Positions 25,062-33,214 of a stretch of 64,000 nucleotides of DNA are shown here, piece by piece. Made by a program: the position numbers and the translations under genes. Each line of letters opens with the position of its first letter. The stretch's first letter is position 1. Source of the stretch: Xanthobacter autotrophicus (GTDB taxonomy: Bacteria > Pseudomonadota > Alphaproteobacteria > Rhizobiales > Xanthobacteraceae); the NCBI RefSeq assembly GCF_043194295.1, contig NZ_JBAFVK010000006.1. One strand, given 5' to 3'. A model generated the notes under the pieces. The model ran no database searches. It had not been told where the DNA came from and worked only from the letters and a program-made list of their open reading frames with translations.

Positions 25062-26327
25062 ATGACGGAGCAGAGTGCGCCACGCGCGCAGGAGACGGGC
25101 GTGCAGGAGACGGGCGCACACGGGACAAGTGCCCCCCCGGGCTCGACCGGCGAAGTGTTCGGCGCCTTCCTCAAGCTCGGCCTCACCTCGTTCGGCGGCC
25201 CCGTCGCCCATCTCGGCTATTTCCGCGACGAGCTGGTGTTGCGCCGGCGCTGGATGGACGACGCCGCCTATGGCGATCTCGTCGCCCTGTGCCAGTTCCT
25301 GCCCGGCCCCGCCTCCAGCCAGCTCGGCTTCGCGCTGGGCCTGTTGCGCGGCGGCGGACTGCTCGGCGGGCTCGCCGCCTGGGCTGGCTTCACCCTGCCC
25401 TCGGCAATTGTATTGACGGCCTGCGCCCTGGGCGCGGCGAGCCTTGCCGGCACCGACGGCGTGCTGCATGGCCTCAAGCTGGTGGCCGTCGCCGTGGTGG
25501 CGCAGGCGGTGTGGGGGATGACCCGCACCCTGACGCCAGATCGCGCCCGCGCCGGCATTGCCCTCGCCGCCCTTGCGCTCGTGGTGTTCGCCGGCAGCGC
25601 ATTGGGGCAGGTGGCGGCCATCGCGCTGGGCGCCCTCGCGGGGCTCGTCCTCTGCGCCGAGGCGGCCCCCGCGCGTGGGGATGTGCCGGGACCGGAGCCG
25701 GCCCTGGCGGTGCCGCTCTCGCGGCGCACGGGCGCACTCCTGCTGGGTCTGTTCGCGGCGCTTCTGGTGGTACCGCCGGTGGTCGCGGCAGCGACCGGCG
25801 TCCAGACCCTCGCCCTGTTCGATGCCTTCTACCGCTCTGGCGCGCTGGTGTTCGGCGGCGGCCACGTGGTGCTGCCTTTGCTCCAGGCCGAGGTGGTGGC
25901 GCCCGGCTGGGTTTCCGCTTCCACCTTCCTCGCCGGCTACGGCCTCGCCCAGGCGGTGCCCGGCCCGCTGTTCACCTTCGCCGCCTATCTCGGCGCGGCC
26001 ATGGGCCCCGAACCCAACGGCATCGCCGGGGCGGCCATCGCGCTCGGCGCGATCTTCCTGCCGGGTCTGCTGCTGGTGACCGGCGTGCTGCCGTTCTGGG
26101 ACCAGCTGAGGCGCCGCACTCGTGCCCAAGCCGCCATGCGCGGCGCTAATGCGGCGGTGGTGGGCCTCATCGGGGCGGCCCTCTACAGCCCCGTCTTCAC
26201 CGGCGCCGTGTTCGACGCGCCGGACTTCGTGGCGGCGGTGGCCGGCTTCCTGCTGCTCACCGTGTGGCGGGTGCCGCCGCTGGCGGTGGTGGTGGTGCTT
26301 GCGGGGGCAGGAGTCTTCCTCGCCTGA
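25062..26327 (+). CDS. chrA: Chromate transporter, CHR family (ChrA-like)
   Basis: A 421-residue two-domain (long-chain) CHR-family membrane protein, expected to export chromate. Both halves carry the family pattern: FLKLGLTSFGGPVAHLGYFRDELV with CQFLPGPASSQLGFALG in the first half, and GALVFGGGHVVLPLLQAEVV with GYGLAQAVPGPLFTFAAYLG in the second. Hydrophobic segments fill the rest. The N-terminal tail is polar and contains a short duplicated QETG unit from a 15-bp repeat near 25088. It stands alone between the dctA terminator and a convergent gene, without chrB nearby. Confidence 0.88.
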   Translation: MTEQSAPRAQETGVQETGAHGTSAPPGSTGEVFGAFLKLGLTSFGGPVAHLGYFRDELVLRRRWMDDAAYGDLVALCQFLPGPASSQLGFALGLLRGGGLLGGLAAWAGFTLPSAIVLTACALGAASLAGTDGVLHGLKLVAVAVVAQAVWGMTRTLTPDRARAGIALAALALVVFAGSALGQVAAIALGALAGLVLCAEAAPARGDVPGPEPALAVPLSRRTGALLLGLFAALLVVPPVVAAATGVQTLALFDAFYRSGALVFGGGHVVLPLLQAEVVAPGWVSASTFLAGYGLAQAVPGPLFTFAAYLGAAMGPEPNGIAGAAIALGAIFLPGLLLVTGVLPFWDQLRRRTRAQAAMRGANAAVVGLIGAALYSPVFTGAVFDAPDFVAAVAGFLLLTVWRVPPLAVVVVLAGAGVFLA

Positions 26328-26335
26328 GGGAACGT

Positions 26336-26884
26336 TCAGCGCCGGCGGCGTTGCCGCGCGCGCTGGTCCTCGAGCTTCAGGCGCACCGTGTCGAGGGCGC
26401 GGATGGTGTCTTCCAGCCGCTTGGCGATGGCGCGCCGCATCTTGGCGGTGGCATCTGGGAAGCGCTCCAGCATGGCGACGAAGGCCGTCCGGGGGATCTT
26501 CAGCAGCTGAACCTCGTCGGCGGCCACCGCCGTCACCGGGCGGGGCGTGGGCACGATGAGGGCGGTCTCGCCAATGAGGGTACCGGGACCGACCTCCTTC
26601 AGGAGGCGCGGCGCGTCCGCCTTGCGGTCATCCACGAGGCGGACGTGGCCGGAGGCGACCACATAGGCGCAGTCGGCGGTCTCGCCCATGCGGAACAGGG
26701 TTTCGCCCCGCGCCAGGGTCTCGGCCTGCGCGTCGCCCGCCAGCAGGCGCAGGGCCTCGCTGTTCAGCATGTCGAAGGTGGCGACTGACCGAAGCAGCGC
26801 GATGTCCCTCTCAATGCTCACCGAAGGGGTTTCCTCACGTGTTGGGGCCGCGGGATGTGCAACGCGCGCATCCCGACGGCTCAA
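26336..26884 (-). CDS. Cyclic nucleotide-binding domain protein without DNA-binding domain
   Basis: A 182-residue protein made almost only of a cNMP-binding/CAP-type effector domain. The beta-roll is visible in LARGETLFRMGETADCAYVVASGHVRLV and GPGTLIGETALIVPTPRPVTAVAADEVQLLKIPR. A charged helix and an Arg-rich tail follow (DQRARQRRRR), with no helix-turn-helix, so it is not a usual Crp/Fnr regulator. The start is taken as TTG at 26884, where TTGA overlaps the response-regulator stop; GTG at 26821 is an alternative that begins just before the domain. Function unknown; possibly an accessory sensor for the regulator. Confidence 0.75.
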   Translation of the reverse strand: MSRRDARVAHPAAPTREETPSVSIERDIALLRSVATFDMLNSEALRLLAGDAQAETLARGETLFRMGETADCAYVVASGHVRLVDDRKADAPRLLKEVGPGTLIGETALIVPTPRPVTAVAADEVQLLKIPRTAFVAMLERFPDATAKMRRAIAKRLEDTIRALDTVRLKLEDQRARQRRRR

Positions 26885-27567
26885 GGCACCAGCTTGTAGC
26901 CACCGGCCTGGGTTGCGAGCAGTGTGGGGTTGGAGGGATCGGGCTCGATCTTCTGGCGCAGGCGGTAGATGTGGGTTTCCAGCGTATGGGTGGTGACCCC
27001 GGAATTATAGCCCCACACTTCCTGCAGCAGGGTCTCGCGCGGCACCGGCGTCTTCCCGGCGCGGTAGAGATAGCGCAGGATCGCCGTCTCCTTCTCGGTC
27101 AGGCGGATCTTGGAGCCACGATCTGTCAGCAGCAGCTTCGCGCCGGGCCGGAAGGAATAGGGGCCGATGGCGAACACCGCGTCCTCGCTCGCCTCGTGGG
27201 AGCGCATCTGCGCCCGCAGGCGCGCCAGCAGCACGGCGAAGCGGAACGGCTTGATGATATAGTCGTTGGCCCCGGCCTCGAGGCCCAGGATGGTGTCGCT
27301 GTCGGTGTCGTGCCCGGTGAGCATGAGAATGGGCGCCTTGAAGCCGGCGCGCCGCATCAGGCGCACCGCCTCGCGCCCGTCCATGTCGGGCAGGCCCACG
27401 TCCATGATGACGAGATCAATGGCACCGTTCTTCGCCAGTTCCATGGCGCCGGCGGCGGTCTCGGCGGGCACCGGTTCGAACTCGTCCTGGAGCGCGAGCT
27501 GTTCGATCAGGGCGTCGCGCAGCTCCGGGTCGTCTTCGACCACCAGGATTTTCCACGCATTGGGCAT
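26881..27567 (-). CDS. OmpR-family response regulator
   Basis: A 228-residue two-domain regulator. The receiver has the acidic pocket EDD (residues 11-13), the acceptor Asp in VIMDVGLPDMDG and the Lys in NDYIIKPF. The C-terminal winged helix (LTEKETAILRYLYRAGKTPVPRETLLQEVWG, then TTHTLETHIYRLRQKIE) follows, with a tail of AGGYKL. No histidine kinase lies nearby, so the partner is unknown. The stop overlaps the start of the cNMP-domain gene, which makes the two an operon. An L,D-transpeptidase gene diverges from it. Confidence 0.88.
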   Translation of the reverse strand: MPNAWKILVVEDDPELRDALIEQLALQDEFEPVPAETAAGAMELAKNGAIDLVIMDVGLPDMDGREAVRLMRRAGFKAPILMLTGHDTDSDTILGLEAGANDYIIKPFRFAVLLARLRAQMRSHEASEDAVFAIGPYSFRPGAKLLLTDRGSKIRLTEKETAILRYLYRAGKTPVPRETLLQEVWGYNSGVTTHTLETHIYRLRQKIEPDPSNPTLLATQAGGYKLVP

Positions 27568-27678
27568 TCAATTCCTCCTGCGCCCTTGCAGGCGCGCGAA
27601 TCGCGCAAGTAGAGCATGTCCATGGCTTGGCGCAAATTTCCATCCATGGACGAGCGTCGGGGGGTATTACACTACGTC

Positions 27679-28233
27679 ATGATCGAGCGATATCCTGTGG
27701 GCATCTCCCGAATCAGGGTCAGGCGACGTCCGGGGCCCCCTCATCTCGGCATTTTGCACTACGGCGGCCTCACCCTTCCGGTGGCGCTCGGGCGCTCCGG
27801 GATCGCCTTCGACAAGCGCGAGGGCGACGGGCGAACCCCCGGCGGACATTGGCGGATCGTGCGTCTCCTCTACCGGCCCGACCACGGCCCGCGCCCGGTG
27901 ACGCGCCTGCCTTGCCGGGCGCTGAAGCCCGGTGACGGCTGGTGTGATGACGCCGCCGACCGGCGCTACAACCAGCCCGTCGCCCTCCCCATGGGCGGCG
28001 CCCGAAACATCTCCCACGAGCGCATGTGGCGGGACGATGGGCTCTATGATCTGGTGCTGGTGCTCGACCACAACACCCGCCCGCGGGTGGCGGGGCGGGG
28101 TTCGGCGGTGTTCGTCCATCTGGCCCGTCCCGGCTTCCGGCCCACCGAGGGCTGCGTGGCCTTGAGGCGGGCCGACATGCTGCGGCTGCTGTCCCGGCTG
28201 TCCCGTGCGCCGCGGCTGCTGATCGAGCCGTGA
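27679..28233 (+). CDS. L,D-transpeptidase family protein (YkuD domain)
   Basis: A 184-residue protein with a YkuD catalytic domain, a family that cross-links or trims peptidoglycan. The active-site region reads FVHLARPGFRPTEGCVALRRADM, with the catalytic Cys in TEGC and the upstream His. No signal peptide or membrane segment is seen, which is usual for this short subgroup but leaves its location unclear. The start at 27679 (MIERYPVGISRIRV) fits the domain; an ATG at 27616 would add 21 residues. It diverges from the response-regulator operon. Confidence 0.8.
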   Translation: MIERYPVGISRIRVRRRPGPPHLGILHYGGLTLPVALGRSGIAFDKREGDGRTPGGHWRIVRLLYRPDHGPRPVTRLPCRALKPGDGWCDDAADRRYNQPVALPMGGARNISHERMWRDDGLYDLVLVLDHNTRPRVAGRGSAVFVHLARPGFRPTEGCVALRRADMLRLLSRLSRAPRLLIEP

Positions 28234-28554
28234 GCGGGCAGCGGCGTCTCCGTTTTGAAATCTGCCGCTTTGACTGGGCACACCGGGAACCCTCTCCCGC
28301 GTGCGGGGGAGGGCAGGGTGGGGGCAGACCCGCTCCGCCAACCTGCCCCTGTGTTCTGCCCGGTGCCGTGCCCCCTCCCCACCCCTCCTCCGAACGCGGG
28401 AGAGGGAGCAGGCCTGCGCGCTTCTTTCAAACCGAGACACGGCGCCTGCCTGCACGCGCCTTTTCGGGGCGCCGGGCCGGGTGCTATATGAATCGTTCTA
28501 AAATGCGCGACCGCCCACCGGTGCCGCGCGCACACCCACAACGCCCGGGATGCC
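28234..28554. other. Intergenic region with inverted GC-rich repeats
   Basis: 321 bp with no supported gene. One palindrome, CCCTCTCCCGC-GT-GCGGGGGAGGG at 28290-28313, is followed by GCAGGGTGGGGG. A second element of the same type occurs inverted at about 28388-28413 (ACGCGGGAGAGGG). Sequences like CCCTCTCCCGCGTGCGGGAGAGGG are common dispersed palindromes in Hyphomicrobiales. The lutA promoter probably lies at 28470-28550. Confidence 0.5.
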
Positions 28555-29355
28555 ATGCCCTTCTCCTCGCCACGGAATGCGGACCTGTCGCCGCCGCGGG
28601 TCGGCCTGTTCTGTACCTGCCTCGTGGACATGATTCGGCCCTCCATCGGGTTCGCGGCGGCAAAGCTGCTGGAGGATGCCGGCTGCGACGTGGACGTGCC
28701 GGCGCAGACCTGCTGCGGCCAGCCCGCCTTCAATTCCGGCGACCGGGCCACCGCCCGCGCCCTGGCCGAGCAGGTGATCGCGGCGTTCGAGAATTTCGAT
28801 TACGTAGTGGCGCCGTCCGGCTCCTGCGCCGGCATGATCAAGGCCCATTATCCCGAGCTGTTCGCCGGCGAGCCGGACTGGACGGGGCGCGTGGACCGCT
28901 TCTGCGCCAAGGTCCACGAGCTGGTGTCGTTCCTGGTGGACGTGCGCGGGGTGACGCGGGTGGAGGCGGCCTATGACGGCACCGTCACCTATCACGACAG
29001 CTGCTCCGGCCTGCGCGAACTGGGGGTGAAGGACCAGCCGCGCGCGCTGCTTGCCTCGGTGGAGGGGCTGACCCTCGCCGAGATGGCGGACGCCGACACC
29101 TGCTGCGGCTTCGGCGGCACCTTCTGCGTGAAATATCCCGATGTCTCCAACGCCATCGTGGAGAAGAAGACGGCCAACATCGCAGCCTCTGGGGCGGACA
29201 CGCTTCTGGCGGGGGATCTGGGCTGCCTCATGAACATGGCCGGGAAGCTCCAGCGCCAGGGCCGCCCGGTGGTGGTGCGCCACGTGGCCGAGGTGCTCGC
29301 GGGCATGGGCGATGCCCCCGCCCTCGGCGAACCCGCTCCGGAGAAAACCCCATGA
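28555..29355 (+). CDS. lutA: L-lactate oxidation (Fe-S) subunit LutA/LldE
   Basis: A 266-residue subunit of the LutABC complex that oxidises L-lactate to pyruvate (lactate utilisation, unrelated to lanthanide lut genes). It has the two CCG-type repeats of the family: TCCGQPAFNSG near residue 53 and TCCGFGGTFCVKYPD near 182, plus CTCLVDM and GSCAGMI. These Cys hold Fe-S or heterodisulfide-reductase-like clusters. The N-terminus is cytoplasmic. Its stop overlaps lutB by 4 nt. Confidence 0.92.
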   Translation: MPFSSPRNADLSPPRVGLFCTCLVDMIRPSIGFAAAKLLEDAGCDVDVPAQTCCGQPAFNSGDRATARALAEQVIAAFENFDYVVAPSGSCAGMIKAHYPELFAGEPDWTGRVDRFCAKVHELVSFLVDVRGVTRVEAAYDGTVTYHDSCSGLRELGVKDQPRALLASVEGLTLAEMADADTCCGFGGTFCVKYPDVSNAIVEKKTANIAASGADTLLAGDLGCLMNMAGKLQRQGRPVVVRHVAEVLAGMGDAPALGEPAPEKTP

Positions 29356-30812
29356 GCGTCGAGATCACCTCGCCCCGTTTCAAGGACAATGCGAAGCGCG
29401 CCCTGGCCGATGTGCCGCTGCAGGCGGCGCTGTCCAAGGTCGGGCCGGGCTTCATCGGCAAGCGGACGGCAGCGGCGGAAAAGCTGCCGGAGTTCGACGC
29501 CCTGCGCGACTCGGCGCGGGACATCAAGAACCACACGCTGGCCCACCTCGACCTCTATCTGGAGCGCTTCGAGGAGAAGGTGAAGGCGGCCGGCGGCCAT
29601 GTGCATTTCGCGGTGGACGCGGCCGAGGCGCGGGACATCGTCACGAAGATCTGCCGCGACCTTGGCGCACGGACCGTGACCAAGGGCAAGAGCATGATCT
29701 CGGAAGAGATCGGCCTCAACGATCACCTGGAGAGCGCCGGCATCGAGCCCGTGGAGACGGATCTCGGCGAATATCTCATCCAGATCCGCGGCGAAGCGCC
29801 GTCCCACATCATCGCCCCCGCCATCCACCTCAACAAGGAGCAGGTGGAGGAGGACTTCCGCCGCGTCCATGCGCACCTCGCCCCCGAGCGCAACCTCTCC
29901 GAGCCCACGGCGCTGCTGGCCGAGGCGCGGGGCGAGCTGCGCCAGAAGTTCCTGGTGGCGGACGTGGGCATCACCGGTGCCAACTTCCTGGTGGCGGAGA
30001 CCGGCACCTCCATCATCGTCACCAACGAGGGCAACGGCGACCTCACCCAGACCCTGCCCAAGGCGCACATCGTGCTGGCCTCGCTGGAAAAGCTGGTACC
30101 GACGCTGGAGGACGTGAGCCAGCTCCTGCGCGTGCTCGCCCGCTCGGCCACCGGGCAGGAGATGAGCGTCTACACCACCTTCTCCACCGGCCCGCGCCGC
30201 CCCGGCGATCCGGACGGGCCGGGGGAGTATCACGTGGTGATCCTCGACAACGGCCGCTCCGGCATGCTCGGGGGCCCGCTGAAGGAGATGCTGCGCTGCA
30301 TCCGCTGCGGCGCCTGCATGAACCATTGTCCAGTCTACCATGCGGTGGGCGGGCATGCGTATGGCTGGGTCTATCCCGGTCCCATGGGATCGGTTCTGAC
30401 CCCCGCCCTCATCGGCATCGAGAAGGGCGCCAACCTGCCCAACGCCTCCACCTTCTGCGGCCGCTGCGAAGAGGTGTGCCCGGTGCGCATCCCCCTGCCC
30501 AAGCTCATGCGGCATTGGCGGGAGAAGGAGTTCGAGCGGCACCTCACGCCGGCGCCCCAGCGCTACGGCCTTGCTGTGTGGGGTTTCTTCGCGCGGCGCG
30601 GCTGGCTGTACCGGCCGGCGACGGGCCTTGCCATGAAGCTGCTGTCCGTCCTCGGCCGCAAGAAAGGGCGCTTCGCTTCGTTGCCGCTCGCCGGTGGCTG
30701 GACCGGCCACCGCGATTTCCCGGCGCCCGAGGGCGGCACCTTCCAGGCCCAGTGGCGCGCCCAGAAGGCCGCGCGCAATACCCGGCACGCCAACAGGGAC
30801 GCCCGCCCATGA
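29352..30812 (+). CDS. lutB: L-lactate oxidation iron-sulfur subunit LutB/LldF
   Basis: A 486-residue subunit of the LutABC complex. The long N-terminal LUD domain includes KSMISEEIGLNDHLE near residue 117 and DVGITGANFLVAETGT near 203. Two ferredoxin-like [4Fe-4S] motifs follow: CIRCGACMNHCPVYH near 316 and FCGRCEEVCPVRIPLPK near 370. The C-terminal tail is Arg/Lys-rich. ATG and stop overlap lutA and lutC by 4 nt each. Confidence 0.94.
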   Translation: MSVEITSPRFKDNAKRALADVPLQAALSKVGPGFIGKRTAAAEKLPEFDALRDSARDIKNHTLAHLDLYLERFEEKVKAAGGHVHFAVDAAEARDIVTKICRDLGARTVTKGKSMISEEIGLNDHLESAGIEPVETDLGEYLIQIRGEAPSHIIAPAIHLNKEQVEEDFRRVHAHLAPERNLSEPTALLAEARGELRQKFLVADVGITGANFLVAETGTSIIVTNEGNGDLTQTLPKAHIVLASLEKLVPTLEDVSQLLRVLARSATGQEMSVYTTFSTGPRRPGDPDGPGEYHVVILDNGRSGMLGGPLKEMLRCIRCGACMNHCPVYHAVGGHAYGWVYPGPMGSVLTPALIGIEKGANLPNASTFCGRCEEVCPVRIPLPKLMRHWREKEFERHLTPAPQRYGLAVWGFFARRGWLYRPATGLAMKLLSVLGRKKGRFASLPLAGGWTGHRDFPAPEGGTFQAQWRAQKAARNTRHANRDARP

Positions 30813-31504
30813 CCTCTTCCCGCGACACGGTCTTCGCCTCGGTCCGCCGCGCGCTGGGCGTCACCTCGCAGGAGGCGCCGCGCCGGCAGGAGGTGGACGG
30901 CCGGCTCGCCGGGCATCCGCGCGGCCTCGTGCCTGCCCGCGCCCAGCTTCCGGCGGCCGAGCGGCTCGCCCTCTTCAAGGACATGGTGGTGGCGGCTGCC
31001 GCCAGCATTGACCATCTGCCGAGCGCGGATGATGTGCCCGGCGCGGTCGCGGCCTATCTGCGCGGCCGTAACCTGCCGCCGACCATCCTGCGCGGCGGCG
31101 ATGCCCGTCTGGCGTCGCTTCCATGGCACCGCGAGCCCAACCTCGACGTCTGGATCGGCGCCTCCGACGGGCGCCAGCTCGCGGGCCTGTCCCATGCCTT
31201 CGCTGGCGTGGCCGAATCGGGCACGCTGGTGATGCTTTCGGGCCCCGACAATCCCAGCACGCTGAACCTTCTGCCGGATCATCACCTGGTGGTGGTGGAT
31301 GCGGCCGATGTGGCTGGCGACTACGAGAGCGTGTGGACGCGCCTGCGCGAGCAGTTCGGGCCGGGGGTGATGCCGCGCACGGTGAACTGGATCACCGGTC
31401 CGTCGCGTTCCGCCGACATCGAGCAGACGCTGCTGCTGGGTGCCCACGGCCCCCGCAGCCTACATGTTCTGCTGGTGGGTGGGCTGCTGGTGGGCGGGGC
31501 CTGA
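30809..31504 (+). CDS. lutC: L-lactate oxidation subunit LutC/LldG
   Basis: A 231-residue LUD-domain protein, third subunit of the LutABC lactate-oxidation complex. Family features are the GVAESGTLVMLSGPDN block near residue 135, the LLPDHHLVVVDAADV segment, and ITGPSRSADIEQTLLLGAHGPRSLHVLLV at the C-terminus. The start is ATG at 30809, overlapping the lutB stop. No lactate permease or lldR-type regulator is adjacent. Confidence 0.93.
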   Translation: MTSSRDTVFASVRRALGVTSQEAPRRQEVDGRLAGHPRGLVPARAQLPAAERLALFKDMVVAAAASIDHLPSADDVPGAVAAYLRGRNLPPTILRGGDARLASLPWHREPNLDVWIGASDGRQLAGLSHAFAGVAESGTLVMLSGPDNPSTLNLLPDHHLVVVDAADVAGDYESVWTRLREQFGPGVMPRTVNWITGPSRSADIEQTLLLGAHGPRSLHVLLVGGLLVGGA

Positions 31505-31541
31505 CGCAAACGATCCTGGAAACGGCGCGGGGCGGCCGGAC

Positions 31542-31766
31542 TCAGCCCGCCAGCCCGCGCACCCACATGCCAACGGCCACACCAATGGGGACGCAGACCA
31601 GAACAGCCGTCGCGATGGTGAAGTGCCCGCCGAAGACGAGGCCCATCACCGCGCCGGAGATGGCCGACAGGGCGGCGACAATCAACACGCTGCCGGGCGG
31701 GCGCGAATCGGGAGCTTCCGGCTCCGGTCGGCGGATCTGACGCTCTCGCTTCAGCTCCGTATCCAT
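31542..31766 (-). CDS. Small membrane protein of unknown function
   Basis: A predicted 74-residue protein: a charged N-terminus (MDTELKRERQIRRPEPEAPDS) followed by two membrane segments (VLIVAALSAISGAVMGLVFG and TIATAVLVCVPIGVAVGMW). I do not recognise a family. The start at 31766 is a guess; the frame is open up to 31901 and would add 45 residues of ordinary soluble-looking sequence. It is convergent with lutC at 37 nt. A palindrome sits right before the chosen start. Confidence 0.5.
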   Translation of the reverse strand: MDTELKRERQIRRPEPEAPDSRPPGSVLIVAALSAISGAVMGLVFGGHFTIATAVLVCVPIGVAVGMWVRGLAG

Positions 31767-31770
31767 CCTG

Positions 31771-31786
31771 AGATTCGCGAGAATCT
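31771..31786. promoter_or_regulatory. Palindrome before the small membrane protein gene
   Basis: AGATTC-GCGA-GAATCT, a perfect 6-bp dyad four bases upstream of the ATG at 31766 (minus strand), where the ribosome-binding site should be. It could be an operator or a translation-blocking hairpin. Confidence 0.35.
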
Positions 31787-32104
31787 GAAGGTCCGGAGGA
31801 AAGCCGCGCCCGTCGCGTTGGACGACGGATCCCGTGAGAATTGCGTTCACGCTCGTGCCCTCACCAAGAGGCCATCTTAGTCGAAGCTTATCAATATACA
31901 ACCTATGAGCTTAGCCGGTAGTGTGTGAATACCTACGAAGGGTTTTTACCCTAGGTCCTGTGCTGATGCAGCATGATGCAGTCGGGCCACGGGGTGGTGA
32001 AAAATGCAGCCTGCTCCCGAGGTTGTGCGCCGGATAACCGATCCGCAGTTGCCCGGCCCGACTTTTGGCGGCAGAACTCGGTCACCATCAAGGACGGTGC
32101 CATC

Positions 32105-32797
32105 ATGAAGTCTGGCTTGCGCTTCGCCAAAGCCCTGCTTGCAGCGCTCATCGTAATCTGTGCTGCCCAGCCCGCGCTGGCCCAGCAGAACCGTGGTCAC
32201 GTTTATTTGCTGCGCGGCCTTGCCAATGTCTTTTCGCTGGGCATGGACGATCTGGCGGCCAAGATGAACGGGCGTGGGATCGTCGCCACGGTGCATGAAT
32301 ATGGCCAGTGGCAGCAGCTTGCCGATGCGGCCGCCGCCGAAAGCCGGGCCACGGGCAATTCGCCCATCGTCATCGTCGGCCATTCACTGGGCGCGGATGC
32401 CGCCATTGAGATGGCCGAGCGCCTCACCGCCCTCGGCGTGCCGCCCAAGCTGGTGGTGACCTTCGATCCGGTGGGTGTCACCCAGGTCGGCCGGGCGCAG
32501 GGTTATTTCGTGAACTATTACCAGTCCACGAACGGCTACGGGAAGCGCCTCACCGCCGGCTCCGGCTTCCGCGGCAACATCGTGAACCGCAACCTCGACG
32601 CCATCGGCTCCATCGATCATTTCAACATCGAGAAGTCGCCGCGGCTGCACGACGAGGTCATCACCCAGGTGCGGTCCATCACCAACAAGCCGAAGCCCAA
32701 GCCCAAGCCGGCCGCTCCCGCGGCGCCTGCGGCCCCCACCGCCGAGCCCTCCAGCCCCGGCACCCAGGCGGCCGCCAAGCCCGGCGCCCCGGGCTGA
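32105..32797 (+). CDS. Secreted alpha/beta-hydrolase-fold (lipase-like) protein
   Basis: A 230-residue exported protein with a signal peptide in residues 1-26 (ALLAALIVICAAQPALAQ). Its alpha/beta hydrolase core has the nucleophile elbow GHS94LGA in IVIVGHSLGADAAIEM, a later FDPVGV with a candidate acid, and IGSIDHFNIEKSPRLHDEVI with candidate His. After residue 195 the chain turns into a Lys-Pro run and a Pro/Ala-rich tail (KPKPKPKPAAPAAPAAPTAE), likely a flexible or wall-contacting linker. The substrate is unknown. ATG at 32105 fits the signal peptide. Confidence 0.75.
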   Translation: MKSGLRFAKALLAALIVICAAQPALAQQNRGHVYLLRGLANVFSLGMDDLAAKMNGRGIVATVHEYGQWQQLADAAAAESRATGNSPIVIVGHSLGADAAIEMAERLTALGVPPKLVVTFDPVGVTQVGRAQGYFVNYYQSTNGYGKRLTAGSGFRGNIVNRNLDAIGSIDHFNIEKSPRLHDEVITQVRSITNKPKPKPKPAAPAAPAAPTAEPSSPGTQAAAKPGAPG

Positions 32798-32855
32798 GCC
32801 CCGGCTCCGGAACGCAACTGGGAAACACGGTTCCAAGAGACCATCGGGAACACAC

Positions 32856-32889
32856 AGACGCCGGCCGGCTCCTCGCCGCGCCGGCGTCT
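32856..32889. terminator. Hairpin between the lipase-like gene and azlD
   Basis: A perfect 10-bp stem, AGACGCCGGC and GCCGGCGTCT, around a 14-nt loop. It lies 58 nt after the hydrolase stop and 19 nt after the end of the converging azlD gene, so it can serve both strands. T-runs are weak. Confidence 0.6.
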
Positions 32890-32908
32890 TGCTGTGTAGA
32901 GCCGGCCG

Positions 32909-33214
32909 TCAGAAACCCAGGGCGCGCAGGCCCGCCGCCGTCGCCATGGCGGCCACCACGGCGAGAAGGTCGCTGCGCGTGAATTTGGCGGCGAGGAAGG
33001 CGGCGCCGAGGCCGGCCAGCATGGCGGCATCGCCATGGACCGCGCCGGGCGCCAGCAGCGCCACCAGCACCGCCCCCGGCAGGCAGTCCAGCACCCGACG
33101 CACCCGCGGTGTCACCGGGATGAGGCGCATCAGGAAGAAGCCCGCCGACCGGTTGAAAGCGGTGGCGAGCGCCATCACGCAGATGGCGGCGAGGGTCTGC
33201 GGATCAACGCTCAT
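32909..33214 (-). CDS. azlD: AzlD-family branched-chain amino acid exporter subunit
   Basis: A 101-residue membrane protein of the AzlD family, the small partner of AzlC in branched-chain amino acid export. Several hydrophobic segments alternate with the short family motif FNRSAGFFLMRLIPVTPRVRRVLDCLPGAV. The start at 33214 (MSVDPQTLAAICVMALATA) overlaps the azlC stop by 11 nt. Ends near a convergent terminator hairpin. Confidence 0.85.
   Translation of the reverse strand: MSVDPQTLAAICVMALATAFNRSAGFFLMRLIPVTPRVRRVLDCLPGAVLVALLAPGAVHGDAAMLAGLGAAFLAAKFTRSDLLAVVAAMATAAGLRALGF

Noticed and set aside
28234..28554. CRISPR-like or insertion-sequence end from the GC-rich inverted repeats
   Set aside because: Only two palindromic units are present, in opposite orientation and without spacers or a transposase. 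They fit a dispersed palindromic element.
29312..30808. Plus-strand frame running through lutB into lutC as a 730-residue protein
   Set aside because: The first 499 codons are Arg/Pro-rich shadow of lutB. Only the part from 30809 is real (LutC).
28555..31504. lutABC as lanthanide utilisation genes, given xoxF nearby
   Set aside because: The Cys-rich CCG repeats, two [4Fe-4S] motifs and LUD domains identify the lactate-utilisation LutABC. The lanthanide lut cluster is an unrelated ABC/TonB set with the same name.
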